NCBI RefSeq assembly: GCF_028009165.1
Contig: NC_079241.1
Coordinates: 6,758,001-6,822,000 of the forward strand
Direction: 5' to 3'
Source: Akanthomyces muscarius
Taxonomy: Eukaryota; Ascomycota; Sordariomycetes; Hypocreales; Cordycipitaceae
Length of the DNA stretch: 64,000 bases
Below are positions 52,214 to 63,700 of the stretch, piece by piece. The notes under the pieces were generated by a model. That model worked only from the letters and a program-made list of their open reading frames with translations. It had not been told where the DNA came from and searched no databases. Both the position numbers and the translations under genes were made by a program. Numbering within the stretch: the stretch's first letter is position 1; every line of letters starts with the position of its first letter.

Positions 52214-55151
52214 ATGGGGCTGCGTTCGCCATGGACGACGCTGCTCATTGCACTGGGCATGCTCATGTGCCTTGTGATGCCTGGAGGCAAGTGTATCCGT
52301 CGTTCGGGCAATCGCAGGCTTGTTAACAGGATCATTAGCATCTGTCAAGGAACACGACTTCAAGAAATGCGACCAATCGGGCTTCTGCAAACGTAACCGA
52401 GCCTATGCCGACAAAGCCACCGCCGAAAGCTCACGATGGCAATCGCCGTACAACATCCAGCCCGCTTCCGTATCATTCAAAGATGGCCAACTCCATGCTG
52501 TTATCCAAAAGACTACCAATGCCAAAGGCGACACGGTTAACCTGCCGATCACCGTCTCATTCCTCAAATCTGGCAATGCCCGCGTAACGGTCGACGAAGA
52601 GCGACGACAGAAGCAAGACATTGAGCTGCGTCACGACAGCAAAATTCGAAAGGAGAGATACAACGAGGCCGACAAATGGGTTCTTGTCGGTGGTCTTGAC
52701 CTCGATAAAGATGCCAGGGTGTCTCACCAGGACGAGACCCAGACCAATGTCCAGTACGGCAAGGAGGGCAACCTGGAAGCAGCCATCAAGTACTCGCCCC
52801 TTGAGATTGATTTCCGACGCGATGGCGCATCCCACATTCGATTCAACGATCGCGGATTTCTCAACATGGAGCACTGGCGTCCCAAGATTGACAAGGAAGA
52901 GGGCCAGGAGGAGAAGGATGGCGAGGACGAATCGACGTGGTGGGACGAGACCTTTGGAGGCAACACCGACTCCAAGCCCCGCGGACCGGAAAGTATTGCT
53001 CTCGACATTTCGTTTCTCGGATATGAGCACGTCTTTGGCATTCCTGAGCACACTGGATCTCTTTCGTTGAAGCAGACCCGCGGCGGAGGCGACAATCACA
53101 ACGAACCATACCGAATGTACAACTCTGACGTGTTCGAGTACGTCTTGGACAGCCCCATGACTCTGTACGGATCCATTCCGTTCATGCAAGCCCACAAGAA
53201 GGATTCCACTGTTGGCGTTTTTTGGCTGAACGCTGCCGAGACCTGGGTTGACATTGTCAAGTCCAAGGCTGCGAGCAACCCTCTGACCCTCGGAAAGGCT
53301 GAGAAAACGAACACGGAGACACACTGGATCTCCGAGAGTGGTCTGCTCGACGTCTTTGTGTTCCTTGGCCCAACCCCTCAGGATCTTACCCGAACCTACG
53401 GCGAGCTGACTGGCTATTCCGCGATGCCTCAGGAGTTTGCCATTGGCTACCACCAGTGCCGATGGAACTACATTTCTGACGATGATGTCAAGGACGTTGA
53501 TCGCAAGATGGACAAGTTCAAGATCCCCTACGACGTCATCTGGCTGGATATTGAGTATCTCGATGACAGAAAGTACTTTACCTGGGATCCTCACTCGTTC
53601 ACGGACCCCACTGGCATGGGCAAGCAGCTGGAGGATCACTCTAGACAGTTGGTCATCATTATCGATCCGCATATTAAGAAGCTGGATGGATATCCCATCT
53701 ACGACCAGCTCAGTTCCCAGGATCTGGCCGTCTACGACAAGGAGGGCAAGGTCTACGAGGGATGGTGCTGGCCTGGATCTTCCAACTGGATCGACTGCTT
53801 TAACCCCAAGGCTATTGAGTGGTGGAAGACGCTGTACAAGTATGACAAGTTTGCGGGCACTGCGGAAAACACGTTCATCTGGAACGACATGAACGAGCCG
53901 TCTGTTTTCAACGGCCCGGAAACGACCATGCCCAAAGACAACATCCACTTCGGCCAGTGGGAGCACCGTGATATTCACAACATCAACGGCCTTACCTTCC
54001 ACAATGCGACATTTGAGGCTCTCAAGACACGCAAGAAGGGTGAACTGCGCCGACCATTTGTGCTGACACGTTCGTTCTACTCTGGCTCGCAGCGTCTCGG
54101 CGCTATGTGGACTGGCGACAATCAAGCTACGTGGGAGCACCTTGCTGCTTCGATTCCCATGGTCCTGAATCAAGGTATCTCTGGATTCCCTTTTGCTGGA
54201 GCTGATGTGGGCGGCTTCTTTGGCAACCCTTCGAAGGATCTGATGGCCCGCTGGTACCAGGCTGGTGCCTTTTACCCGTTCTACCGCGGACACGCTCACA
54301 TTGACTCTCGCCGCCGTGAGCCATACCTGCTCGGCGAACCCTACACTGGTATCTTGACGCAGGCACTGCGATTGCGATATGCCCTCCTCCCTTCGTGGTA
54401 CACTGCCTTTTTCCAGGCCAACCGCGACGGTAGCCCTATTGTCCGCCCCATGTACTGGACTCATCCTTCAGAAGAGGCCGGATTTGCTATTGACGACCAG
54501 CTGTTTGTTGGCTCGACTGGCATTCTCGCCAAGCCTATCGTGGAAGAAAACAAGTTCTCGACTGACATGTGGATCCCGGACGATGAAGTTTACTATGACT
54601 ACACCACCTACAATGTGGTCAGCACGCAAAAGAGCAAGCGGGTTACAATTGCCGCTGCCATTGACCAGATTCCCATGCTGATGCGTGGTGGCCACGTTTT
54701 TGCGCGCCGCGATATTCCACGACGATCCGCTCTGGCGATGAAGTACGACGACTACACGCTAGTCGTTTCTGTGTCCAAGGATGGTGTCGCTGCGGGTGAG
54801 CTGTATACTGACGACGGCGACACGTTTGAGCACGAGAAGGGGCAGTACATCTACCGCAAGTTTAGCCTCACCGAGGATAGCATGAGCTCAGTAGATGCCG
54901 AGGGCCGAAATGCCAAGTCTGTCAAGGCAGGCGCGTGGCTCAAGGCACAGAACCGTGTGCACGTCGACAAGATTATTGTTGTTGGTGCGACGGAGGCATG
55001 GAACAAGAAGGAGGTTGAGATTGACTCGGAAGGCAAGACTTGGGCGGTGCAGGTGGACTACCACGCGGCGGCCAAGGGCCAGGCCGCGTACGCGGTCGTG
55101 GGTCGTGTTGGAGCCAAGATTGGCAGCGACTGGAGCATTAAGCTGGCTTGA
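52214..55151 (+). CDS. ROT2: Glucosidase II alpha subunit (GH31)
   Basis: Exon 1 is 52214-52286 and exon 2 is 52339-55151, giving 961 residues, the usual size. The 52-nt intron appears to be of the GC-AG type: donor GCAAGT and acceptor ATTAG, with a TTAAC branch site at proper distance. Exon 1 encodes the signal peptide (MGLRSPWTTLLIALGMLMC). The mature part opens VKEHDFKKCDQSGFC, a hallmark of this subunit. The GH31 nucleophile lies in WNDMNEPS (about Asp541) and the later GADVGGFF segment is also conserved. The enzyme removes the two inner alpha-1,3-glucoses from N-glycans in the ER with its beta subunit, and so controls calnexin binding. No HDEL is seen at the end, as expected because the beta subunit retains the complex. 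Confidence 0.95.
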
Positions 55152-57329
55152 GTGGAGCGGAAAATACAATAGATCTTGACTGGCGAGAAGCTAGATTCGA
55201 TGTAAAAATAGACGCAATCTACAGATACAATTCTACAAATTGTGCCGTGTAGAAGCTAGTCTGAGCGAGGCGCTAACTGGTTGAAGATTCTGTGGAGAGC
55301 AAGACGGCGCGTGTGTGCCGTAAGTGCAATAAGTGCAGCAGGTACATGAGAAGAGTGTCATTGAGATGACAGGATGAGTGCTCGATGTGTTTTATAAAGT
55401 CTATCCGGGCTGTGGACGGCTGTGTTGCTGCTGCTGCAACGTTTCTGACATCATGGCAGCGCACAGATGCAAAGCCCGAGCGATTTAGACGGAAGACGGG
55501 TGAGGAGATACCAGGTCCAGACCCAAGACGCAGCTTGGGGGGCACTATAAAAAGCATATTGATATTGTGACAATTGATGAGTTCGGAAGTGTCGGGAGGC
55601 TTTATGTCGTCGGCATCGTTTTGCTGCTGGCACCATCTGGCGACTCTCGTATAACTAAGACAAGAGGCTTCAGCTTTGATCTTGCGCGATCCACGGGGCT
55701 TTGCAGCCTATTCTTGGCCCGGGGCTATTGATCCAGTTATAAAATAGTATTCGTAAAAGAAAATTGCGGGAAACCCAAATCGAGCAATAAAAAGAGCAGG
55801 GCAGCACGACAGGCCCGGAGACTTGGCGAGCAACACAGGAAAAAATACAGTGGGGGAGTTCTCCAGTTATGCCCACTGTTCCGCTGCAAGGCGGAAGCCA
55901 TGGGCATCCACAGCGAATGTCAAGGACTCAAGGGGAACAGGATGACGACGACGATGTCGAGCGGGAATAGGGGATGGCGAATGGGCTTTTGATATTTCCG
56001 GTGACGTGTAAGCCGGCGGCGATAATAGCGCAGAAATTTTCCATCGTGTTTTTTTTTTAGCTCGTGATTGCAGCGCTAGCGAATTTTGTGTGTTGTTTGA
56101 CTCAAATAAGCTGTCCGATTGTCTTGGTTCTGTTCCTGATGTTTACCGATACTAAAAAGTAGGACCTTGTCACCTTGTCTTGTACACGTAGCTAGAGCCG
56201 CTGATCATTGACCAGGAGCTTCAGGTTGTACCACCAGTCAACCATTTGAGTATCCTTATTAGGCTGCTGGTACATTGCTTGATTGCATTGCAGGCACATA
56301 CCTGGAGAATGCTGCGATAAAGGTTGCGGACAGGGGTTTGGGTGATCGTCAGTGGCTTGCAGGCACAAGCCCCCTCCCTGTAACATGAACCGCTATCAGC
56401 ACGTTACAGGGGCCCAGCAGGGGACAGCTGTATGCTGCCTGGCGTTTGAAAACTGGAGCTCCTAAATCGGGGCACTCCACCGAGTCCGGCCGCGGACGAA
56501 CCAGCACCACCACCAGCACCACCGACGCCGCCGCCGCCGCCGCCGCCAACTAATTCGAGATTTTCAATAACCAGTGATACCGAAGCCATTGCAACCCTGC
56601 TCCCTGAACCACAAATTTTTCCTTCTGAGGCAATGCTCCGCCAAGACAATCTAGACAAATCTATCTGGCCGTGTAGCAGGTTTCTGTCCTGTGTGTCTGT
56701 CTAGCGGACCCGGCGTTGCGCGCCAGGAATAGCACAAACCGCCGGCCACTGCGCTCGGCATTCCCTAACTGGCTATTCCGAGCGCTGCCAGCTGCCCTCT
56801 CTTTTTTCTGTTTGTAGAGCCGAACATTTCCTACCTACCTCGACGGAGTTTCGTAACCTCATTCCTGCTTCTCCTTCCTCATCCTGCATTTTTCTAGCAT
56901 CAATCGTTTGCTGTCGTCTGCATTTCCTATTGTTTCCCTAGCCGCATACATCTCTTTCTTCGCCCGACCTGATTAGCTTGAACCTTGATCTGCCACCAGA
57001 CTACTCCGCACCGCTGGAAACCAGCAGCGCATTGCTATTTCGTCACCAAGCTCCACACGAGCCAAGCCGTTTTCAAACGACGACGTTAGACCTCACCTGA
57101 TAACGACCGACCTGTCCAAGGATAAGGAGGCTTCAATTTATCCCCTTTCTCTGAATCTTCTCAAGCACCATTTATTATTCAGAATTATTCGACGCTGCGC
57201 CGTTCCGGGCCTTGACATCGCCTACTGCCAGTATCCTCTAATAGGCCCTCTAGTAGCTGGTCCTGCCGAGGAAACATTTCTTTTTTACGAATCTCTAGAT
57301 TGCCGACAACAAAATACACGGCGCACAAC
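55152..57329. other. Long promoter and leader region of the MscS gene
   Basis: 2.2 kb with no gene I can support. It includes a (CCG) run of about seven units at 56527-56547. From 56800 to 57320 it is CT-rich, as in a long leader of the channel gene. Confidence 0.5.
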
Positions 57330-59855
57330 ATGGCTGGTCCTGCACCTGTGCGTCCTCCCGTGGACCGGTACAATTCGGTCGAGGACTATCACAACCACTA
57401 CGGCAACCAAGCCTCCAATGACACCCTTGGCGGCGAAGGCGGCGAGCACAACGAGAAGCGAGGCATTTCCCCCAATCGACATGCCGACATGACACAGCTC
57501 AATGACGACCTCGAGCTCCTCCGTGCCGAGCAGCTCATCTCGAATCAAGAGCACGACCTGGAGTTAAAACAGTCTCGGTCCCGCAATCGCGCGCACAATG
57601 CTGTACCCGAGGACGCCTTCAATCAGATCGACGACATGCATGGGCCCGAGAAGAAAAGAAACGAAGACGCTGCCCTGTACAAGCTATGGACTTTTTTGAG
57701 AAAGTTCCCTCGTTTCATTCGCTACATTGCCTACATGCTACCCGTCGCTCTTCTGCTGCTGCTTCCCGTGCTCCTCGGTGCCTTCGCCGTGGACCAGAGA
57801 CGCCATGCGGTCGGAGGCAACGGAGGCGTTAATCTGATGTGGTTCGGCATTTGGCTCGAGATTGTCTGGTGCTCCCTCTGGGTGTCTCGCATGATCACAA
57901 ACCTGCTGCCGCCTATCATGCAGGCCCTCTGTAAAATGGGAGGCTCGACCAGCCCGAAAAAGTGGAAGGATGTTGGCTCCCAGTTGGAGCTGCATGCCGC
58001 CATGTTTCTCTGGTTCTTGGCCATTCTCGTCTCCTTCAAGCCCACCACAGCCCAAAAGCGCGTGGCGCCCATAGGCGGCGATGACAAGGCCGACTCGCAA
58101 AACTGGATCGACATCCTCTACAAGGTCATCATTGCTCTCTTCGTCCTCTTCACCCTCAACTTTATCGAGAAAATCATCATCCAGTGGATCGCCACCTCTT
58201 TCCACCAGCGTACATACGCCACCCGCATCGAAAACAACAAAGGCGACATCCGACAGCTCGTGCAGCTATTCGAGCATGCCAAAGCCAAGCTCGAAGACAC
58301 TGACACTTTTCTCAAGGCCGAGGGCGCGCGCGTCAGCGGCGCCCAGACGCCCATGCGCGTCTTCCACGAGAACGCTCGCAACGTCCTCGGCAAGGTCGGA
58401 TACGTCGCTGGCAAGGTCGGCAACGATTTGATTGGCCGCAAAGTCAATGAAAATCAGCCGCGCAAGGTTGTCACCGAGCTTCTGCGCAGCACCACCTCTG
58501 CTCATACCCTGGCCCGCCTCATCTACCGCAGCTTGGTCCGCTCAGACCGTGACACTGTTCATATGGAAGATATTCGAGAAGTCTTTGAAACTGACGAGGA
58601 AGCCGATGCCGCTTTCATGGTCTTTGACAAGGACCTCAACGGCGACATTTCCATTCAAGAGTTCGAAGCGGTATGCAACGAAATCCATCTCGAGAAAAAG
58701 GCTATTGCAGCCTCGCTCAAGGATCTTGACTCTGTTATCCAGAAGCTTGATAAAGTTTTTCTGTTCATCATTGTCATCATATCCATCATCGTCTTCATCT
58801 CCATTCTTTCGGGTTCTGCCGCGGCTGGCCTCGCTTCCGCTGGTACCTCTGTTCTCGGCCTTGCCTGGATGCTTCAGGCCACAGCACAAGAGTTCCTCCA
58901 GTCCATCATCTTTGTCTTTGTCAAGCATCCCTTCGATGTCGGTGATCGTGTCACTATCTATGGCTCCACTGGCGACAAAATGACTGGCGACGACTACTAC
59001 GTCACTGAGATTTCGCTCCTCTACACCGAGTTCAAGAAGATGCAGGGCCATATTGTGCAGGCCCCCAACTCTGTGCTCAACAACCTGTTTATCCTCAACC
59101 AGAGACGATCCAACGGCCTTGCCGACCCTATTCCTCTGGTTATGCGTTTCGGTACACCAGTGGAAAGGATTGATGAGCTCAAGGCCCGCATGCGCAACTT
59201 CTGCCTCGAGAACAAGCGTGATTACCAGGCCACCATTATTTCAGAAATGGTTTCCATTGACCAGCTACGCTCATGCACCATGAATATCATCTTCTTCCAC
59301 AAGACCAACTTCCAAAACGAACTGCTCCGTCTCAATCGACACAACAGGTTCGTTACGGAACTCATGGCGCAGATGCTCGAGGTTGGCATCCAGGCTCCCA
59401 TGCGCATCGAACCCGGTGGCAGCCGCGACACGCCCATGTACTGGTCCAGCATGCCTGCCCCTCCCGCCTACGGCAAGGAGCAAGACGGCGACTACCAGGG
59501 CGGCGATGACCAGCACAAGCCTGGTTTTGCGCCGCTGCGCAAGCCGTCTGTTCAAAGAACGCACAATACTCCTCGTGAAATGACCATTTTGGAGGAAGAG
59601 GCCGCCCAGATGAGCTTTGGCGATGTATTTGAGAGCCGCCGCGACCAGGCTCTCGCGCGCAGAATGGCCTCCATTCGCGAAAAGGACAGAGCTGAGAGAG
59701 CTGCGGAGAATGCCGACTCGGAACCTCGCGGTTCGACAACCTCGGCGGCGTTGCATAGATCCTCAACAGAGTCGCACCGGGCGCGTTTCTTCACGCGCCC
59801 TCGACGCGATACGACCACCTCTCGCCATTCTCGCCATGACAATGAGATGGTGTAA
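57330..59855 (+). CDS. MscS-family mechanosensitive channel with EF-hand
   Basis: One exon of 841 codons from the ATG in an AACATGGCT context. The N-terminal 115 residues are polar. Four membrane segments lie between about 130 and 290 (first at IAYMLPVALLLLLPVLLGAF). A single EF-hand, with loop DKDLNGDISIQE at 433-444, precedes a fifth segment near 475. The pore-lining helix follows (SAAAGLASAGTSVLG), then the MscS beta domain beginning HPFDVGDRV. The C-terminal 120 residues are charged and disordered. This order is that of the fungal Msy1/Msy2 channels in the ER and nuclear envelope, which admit calcium under hypo-osmotic shock. The EF-hand suggests calcium control of the channel itself. Length agrees with the family. 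Confidence 0.94.
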   Translation: MAGPAPVRPPVDRYNSVEDYHNHYGNQASNDTLGGEGGEHNEKRGISPNRHADMTQLNDDLELLRAEQLISNQEHDLELKQSRSRNRAHNAVPEDAFNQIDDMHGPEKKRNEDAALYKLWTFLRKFPRFIRYIAYMLPVALLLLLPVLLGAFAVDQRRHAVGGNGGVNLMWFGIWLEIVWCSLWVSRMITNLLPPIMQALCKMGGSTSPKKWKDVGSQLELHAAMFLWFLAILVSFKPTTAQKRVAPIGGDDKADSQNWIDILYKVIIALFVLFTLNFIEKIIIQWIATSFHQRTYATRIENNKGDIRQLVQLFEHAKAKLEDTDTFLKAEGARVSGAQTPMRVFHENARNVLGKVGYVAGKVGNDLIGRKVNENQPRKVVTELLRSTTSAHTLARLIYRSLVRSDRDTVHMEDIREVFETDEEADAAFMVFDKDLNGDISIQEFEAVCNEIHLEKKAIAASLKDLDSVIQKLDKVFLFIIVIISIIVFISILSGSAAAGLASAGTSVLGLAWMLQATAQEFLQSIIFVFVKHPFDVGDRVTIYGSTGDKMTGDDYYVTEISLLYTEFKKMQGHIVQAPNSVLNNLFILNQRRSNGLADPIPLVMRFGTPVERIDELKARMRNFCLENKRDYQATIISEMVSIDQLRSCTMNIIFFHKTNFQNELLRLNRHNRFVTELMAQMLEVGIQAPMRIEPGGSRDTPMYWSSMPAPPAYGKEQDGDYQGGDDQHKPGFAPLRKPSVQRTHNTPREMTILEEEAAQMSFGDVFESRRDQALARRMASIREKDRAERAAENADSEPRGSTTSAALHRSSTESHRARFFTRPRRDTTTSRHSRHDNEMV

Positions 59856-60728
59856 CTATGACGAATCATGACAAAATAAATATAGAACGTCAAAATTAGA
59901 CGGGAGATGATAGTATGCTCCATTGCATACAGTATATACGTGGGAAGACTGCGCTCGGGCATTTAGAGGTATCGGAAATAAGACATGGTTCTCAACAATT
60001 GAAACCGACGTACAAAACATCATGCTTTGAACGGCATGTGCATCATGCTCAAAACATTCTCCACTGCCGCCCGACGACTTCATCCTATGTCCTAAGGTCC
60101 CTAGTCTTCCCAAAGGGGCAAGGCCAAACGGCACGGGGCGTAAAAGCATAACAAAAGACATAGACAGAAACAAAGTTCAGCGCACCCAGTCAAAGAAAAT
60201 ACCAGAGGACCATCTTCATCGGCCTCCCGAGACGGTTTGTAGAAGGTCAAACACCCTGGCGGCCCCTCCCCCCGCTCATGGAAAGAAATGAGTTCCAGGA
60301 TGAAAGTCAGCAATCCACGCTGCGCTGCCCAGCCTGGCGGGGATCGTGGCGTCTGGACGGAATTGGCGTCGCGCGGCTGAACGAGCTCAGCTGGCCCCCT
60401 AACCGTTTGTTAAATTGGTTGGTTGCGTCTCTTGTCTTCATTCTCACGACGGGTGACAGCTTGACAGTCGCTTCTTCAACTGCTGCTACATTGGGGGGGG
60501 TTTTTTTTTTTTGGCGATTCTATGATGCTATGCGGCCATAGTTGTGCGCGCCGAACCGACCACACGGCCAAACGACCCCCAACAAAAGGCCTCTGGAACC
60601 CTGCAAGAGGCCACGATCCACGAAAAGTGCGACGAGAAACCGCGAAGCCGAGGACTATAAAGCTATTTTGATGCGAATCTGCAGTTCTTGAGCCCGAACA
60701 TCTGCAAAACAACAAACGACGACGCACA
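59856..60728. other. Promoter region of the WW-like gene
   Basis: About 870 bases with no gene. It has a run of nine G followed by about twelve T near 60493-60513. Confidence 0.45.
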
Positions 60729-63700
60729 ATGCCAGCAGGCCTCGCCAGCGGCCTCCCTGCCGGCTGGGAGTGGGACTATGACGGCACGCGCTGGTTCTAC
60801 ACCTTCAAGGCCAACGGCCACACCCAGTACCACTTTCCCTCGGAAGGCGACGAGTTTCCCGACTTTGTTGCCGTTGGTGAGCCGGTGCCGGACCTCAAGC
60901 CCGAGGAGCGCCTCGAGTCGCACCAGCAGGTCAAGCGGGTGACGGGGGTAGCTCCCCTGATTGACAGGAAGAAGAAGAGCACTGCGGGAAACGGCATGAC
61001 GGCGACAGCAAGGCCGGTGGGCATAGAGTGGGATGGGGATGTCGGCGAGGGGAGCAGCGGCGAGGAGGAAGAAGGGAAGAAGGCGGTGGTGTTTCAGCCG
61101 GAGAATTTAATGTTTCTGGGGCCGCAGACGTATGCGGAGGTGAGCCCGCTGAATGAGGACGAGGAGGAGGCGGCCAAGAGGACGGTGGTGGGCGTGGTCA
61201 AGGGCCAGGGGGAGGGGGCGGTGGTGAGTCCGGCGGAGACGACTGCCGGGACGCCCGCGGTAGATAAGTCGGAGCTGGTGAGGGACGTGCCGGAGGCAAA
61301 GAAGGAGGAGGAGGGTAGGAAGAATGAGGCTGCGGAGGTGGTTATCATGGCAGAGGTGGCGATGCCGGAGACGGCAAAGGAGGAGCCGACAACGAGGCAG
61401 GAAGAAGCCAGGGCGGAAGACGCGAAAGATACGGAGGAGCCCGCGAGGGCACCGGTGCAGCAAGGGGAGACGATTACAGCACAGCCAATGTCCCCGGCGG
61501 CGCAGCATGACGTAGTCATCGACGTCGTCACCGAAACTGACACACCACCACCAGCACATTACGCCCATGACGAGCCTCCTCCTCCTCCCGTCGTCCATCC
61601 GCAGCAGCAGCCACGCTACGAGCTACCAGCGCCCGACACGCCCTTCAACCCCGTCGGCCTCATCGCCGAGATGCCCACCGAGGACACGCCGCGCTCGCAC
61701 ATTGAAATCAACCCAATCCCTGTCGAGATCATGGACACGTCGGTTCTTGCCCCGATAGAGACGGCCCAGCCACCGCCGCTGGGGGTCGCCGAGTCACCGG
61801 CCGCCGTGGTGAAGCAGACGCCGCCGCCGCCGCCGCAGCAGAGAAGTAGTAGTGGCGGTGCGCCGAGGATGCATATGAAGATTAGGAGAAAGCCGACAGA
61901 CCCCAACGCCTCGATCCCTTCGCCGCTGTCCGCGTCGTCCTCGGCGGTCGTGTCCCCGGCGGTCGTGTCTCCTCCGTCCGTTGCCTCGCCTTCACCAATG
62001 TCCGTGCCGACACCGCCGCCGCCGGCAGCAGCACCAGTAGCGGCGAAGGCGCAGTATAAGCCCTATGCGCCGGTATCGCCACTTCATCGCGCGGAAACGG
62101 AGCCGGTAAGAGTCCCTACGGCAACAACTGGGCCGGCGGCGCAGCGGGAGCAGCAGGAGAGCGTGACGGAACCGTCGTCGCCGGTGGCAAACCCGCAGTT
62201 GAATTATGCGCCGACGGTGCTGAGGCCGGCGGGGCAGTCGAGAAAGTCGTCGAGCGTGTCGCCGGAGCGTAAGCAGGATGATGGTGGTCTGAAGCAAGGG
62301 GAGTCAATGGGAGGAGGACGCGTGCAGAGTGGTGGCATGCCGACTCAGGAATCGGGGAGCAACGTAGCTGCGCTGGGAGGGATGCCGCGGCAACAAATAC
62401 CACCGCCGGGACAGGTGCCGCTGCAAGGATTAATGTTACAGCATGGTCATTCCATCCCACCCGGCCAGATGCCCCCTCAAGGACAGACTTCACAGCAAGG
62501 ACAAATGGATCCTCAAGGACCTCAAGTGCAGGGTTCTTCTCAAGGACAGATGCCTCCGCAAGGACAGGTGCTTCATCAAAGACACATGGCCCTTCAAGGA
62601 TATATGGCGCTTCAAGGACAACCTCAGGGACCTCAAGGACAGGGCCCTCTTCAGTGGCAGGTTGCGCAGAACGCAATACAGCAGCCCATACAGCATGGTC
62701 GACCTATGAGCATGGCACCCGGCCAATATCCCCCGGTACCGATACCCCAACCATACGGACAGTACCAGCAGCAACCGCCTCCGATGACCCAACAGCCAGG
62801 ACCTCATCAGATGGGCCAACGACCAGGGCCTGCATGGCTTGCACCGGGCCAGCAAATTCCCAAACAGAGTAGCGCAATCCCCCCTCAGCAGCAGCAACCT
62901 CCACCTGGGTGGATAAGACAGTCGATGCCCCCAGGATATCTCTCTGGGCAGCAACCGCAGCTACCACCTAACGGAAGGCATTCCATGATGGTCCCAAGCA
63001 TTCCTCTTAATCAGTACCAACCGGCGCCATCGCCCATATCTACTCCAGACCAATCACTTCTGAGCCAGGGCCGCCACCAAGCGCAAACACCGGACTCTTC
63101 AGTGGTATCTCCGCCCGAGCCTAGGGCCGATAGTCGTCCCTTAGGCCCTTCGATGCTGGTATCTCCGCCCGAGCCTAGGGCCGATAGTCGTCCCTTAGGC
63201 CCTTCGATGCTGGTGCCTTCGTCGATGGAAGCGCCGCCGCAGTTGCTTCCCGCCGCGCAGCCGACTGTGTCAGCTCCCCCTCAGGAAGCACCCAAGCCAG
63301 GCAATGTCAAAGTCGGCACCGGCCCCGGCATGAAAAGCCCGACTGCTGATTCGTACTTTCCACCCGACAAGGACCATCCAATTGGCCTCGTGGGCAACGT
63401 TGCCGACCAGTTTGCAGCAGAAATGCAGGCCATCTTGGGTTCTGGGCCGAACTCCGCCACTGCAGCGAAAGCTACGAATGCTACAGAAGCAAATCCCGAG
63501 CCGAAGACATTGGTTGGGGCATCATCCCCAGGCCCGGGCCATGCGCTCGGCCGTATTGAAGAGCACGACGCAGAAAACGCATCCGTTTCTCAGGATTCCA
63601 GACCGAGCTCGGTCGCTACGAAGTTGACCCAATCCTCACAGCAACCCAGCACACCACAGCCGCAACAGCTACCGCCATCGCAGCAGAGCTCCCCTAACAA

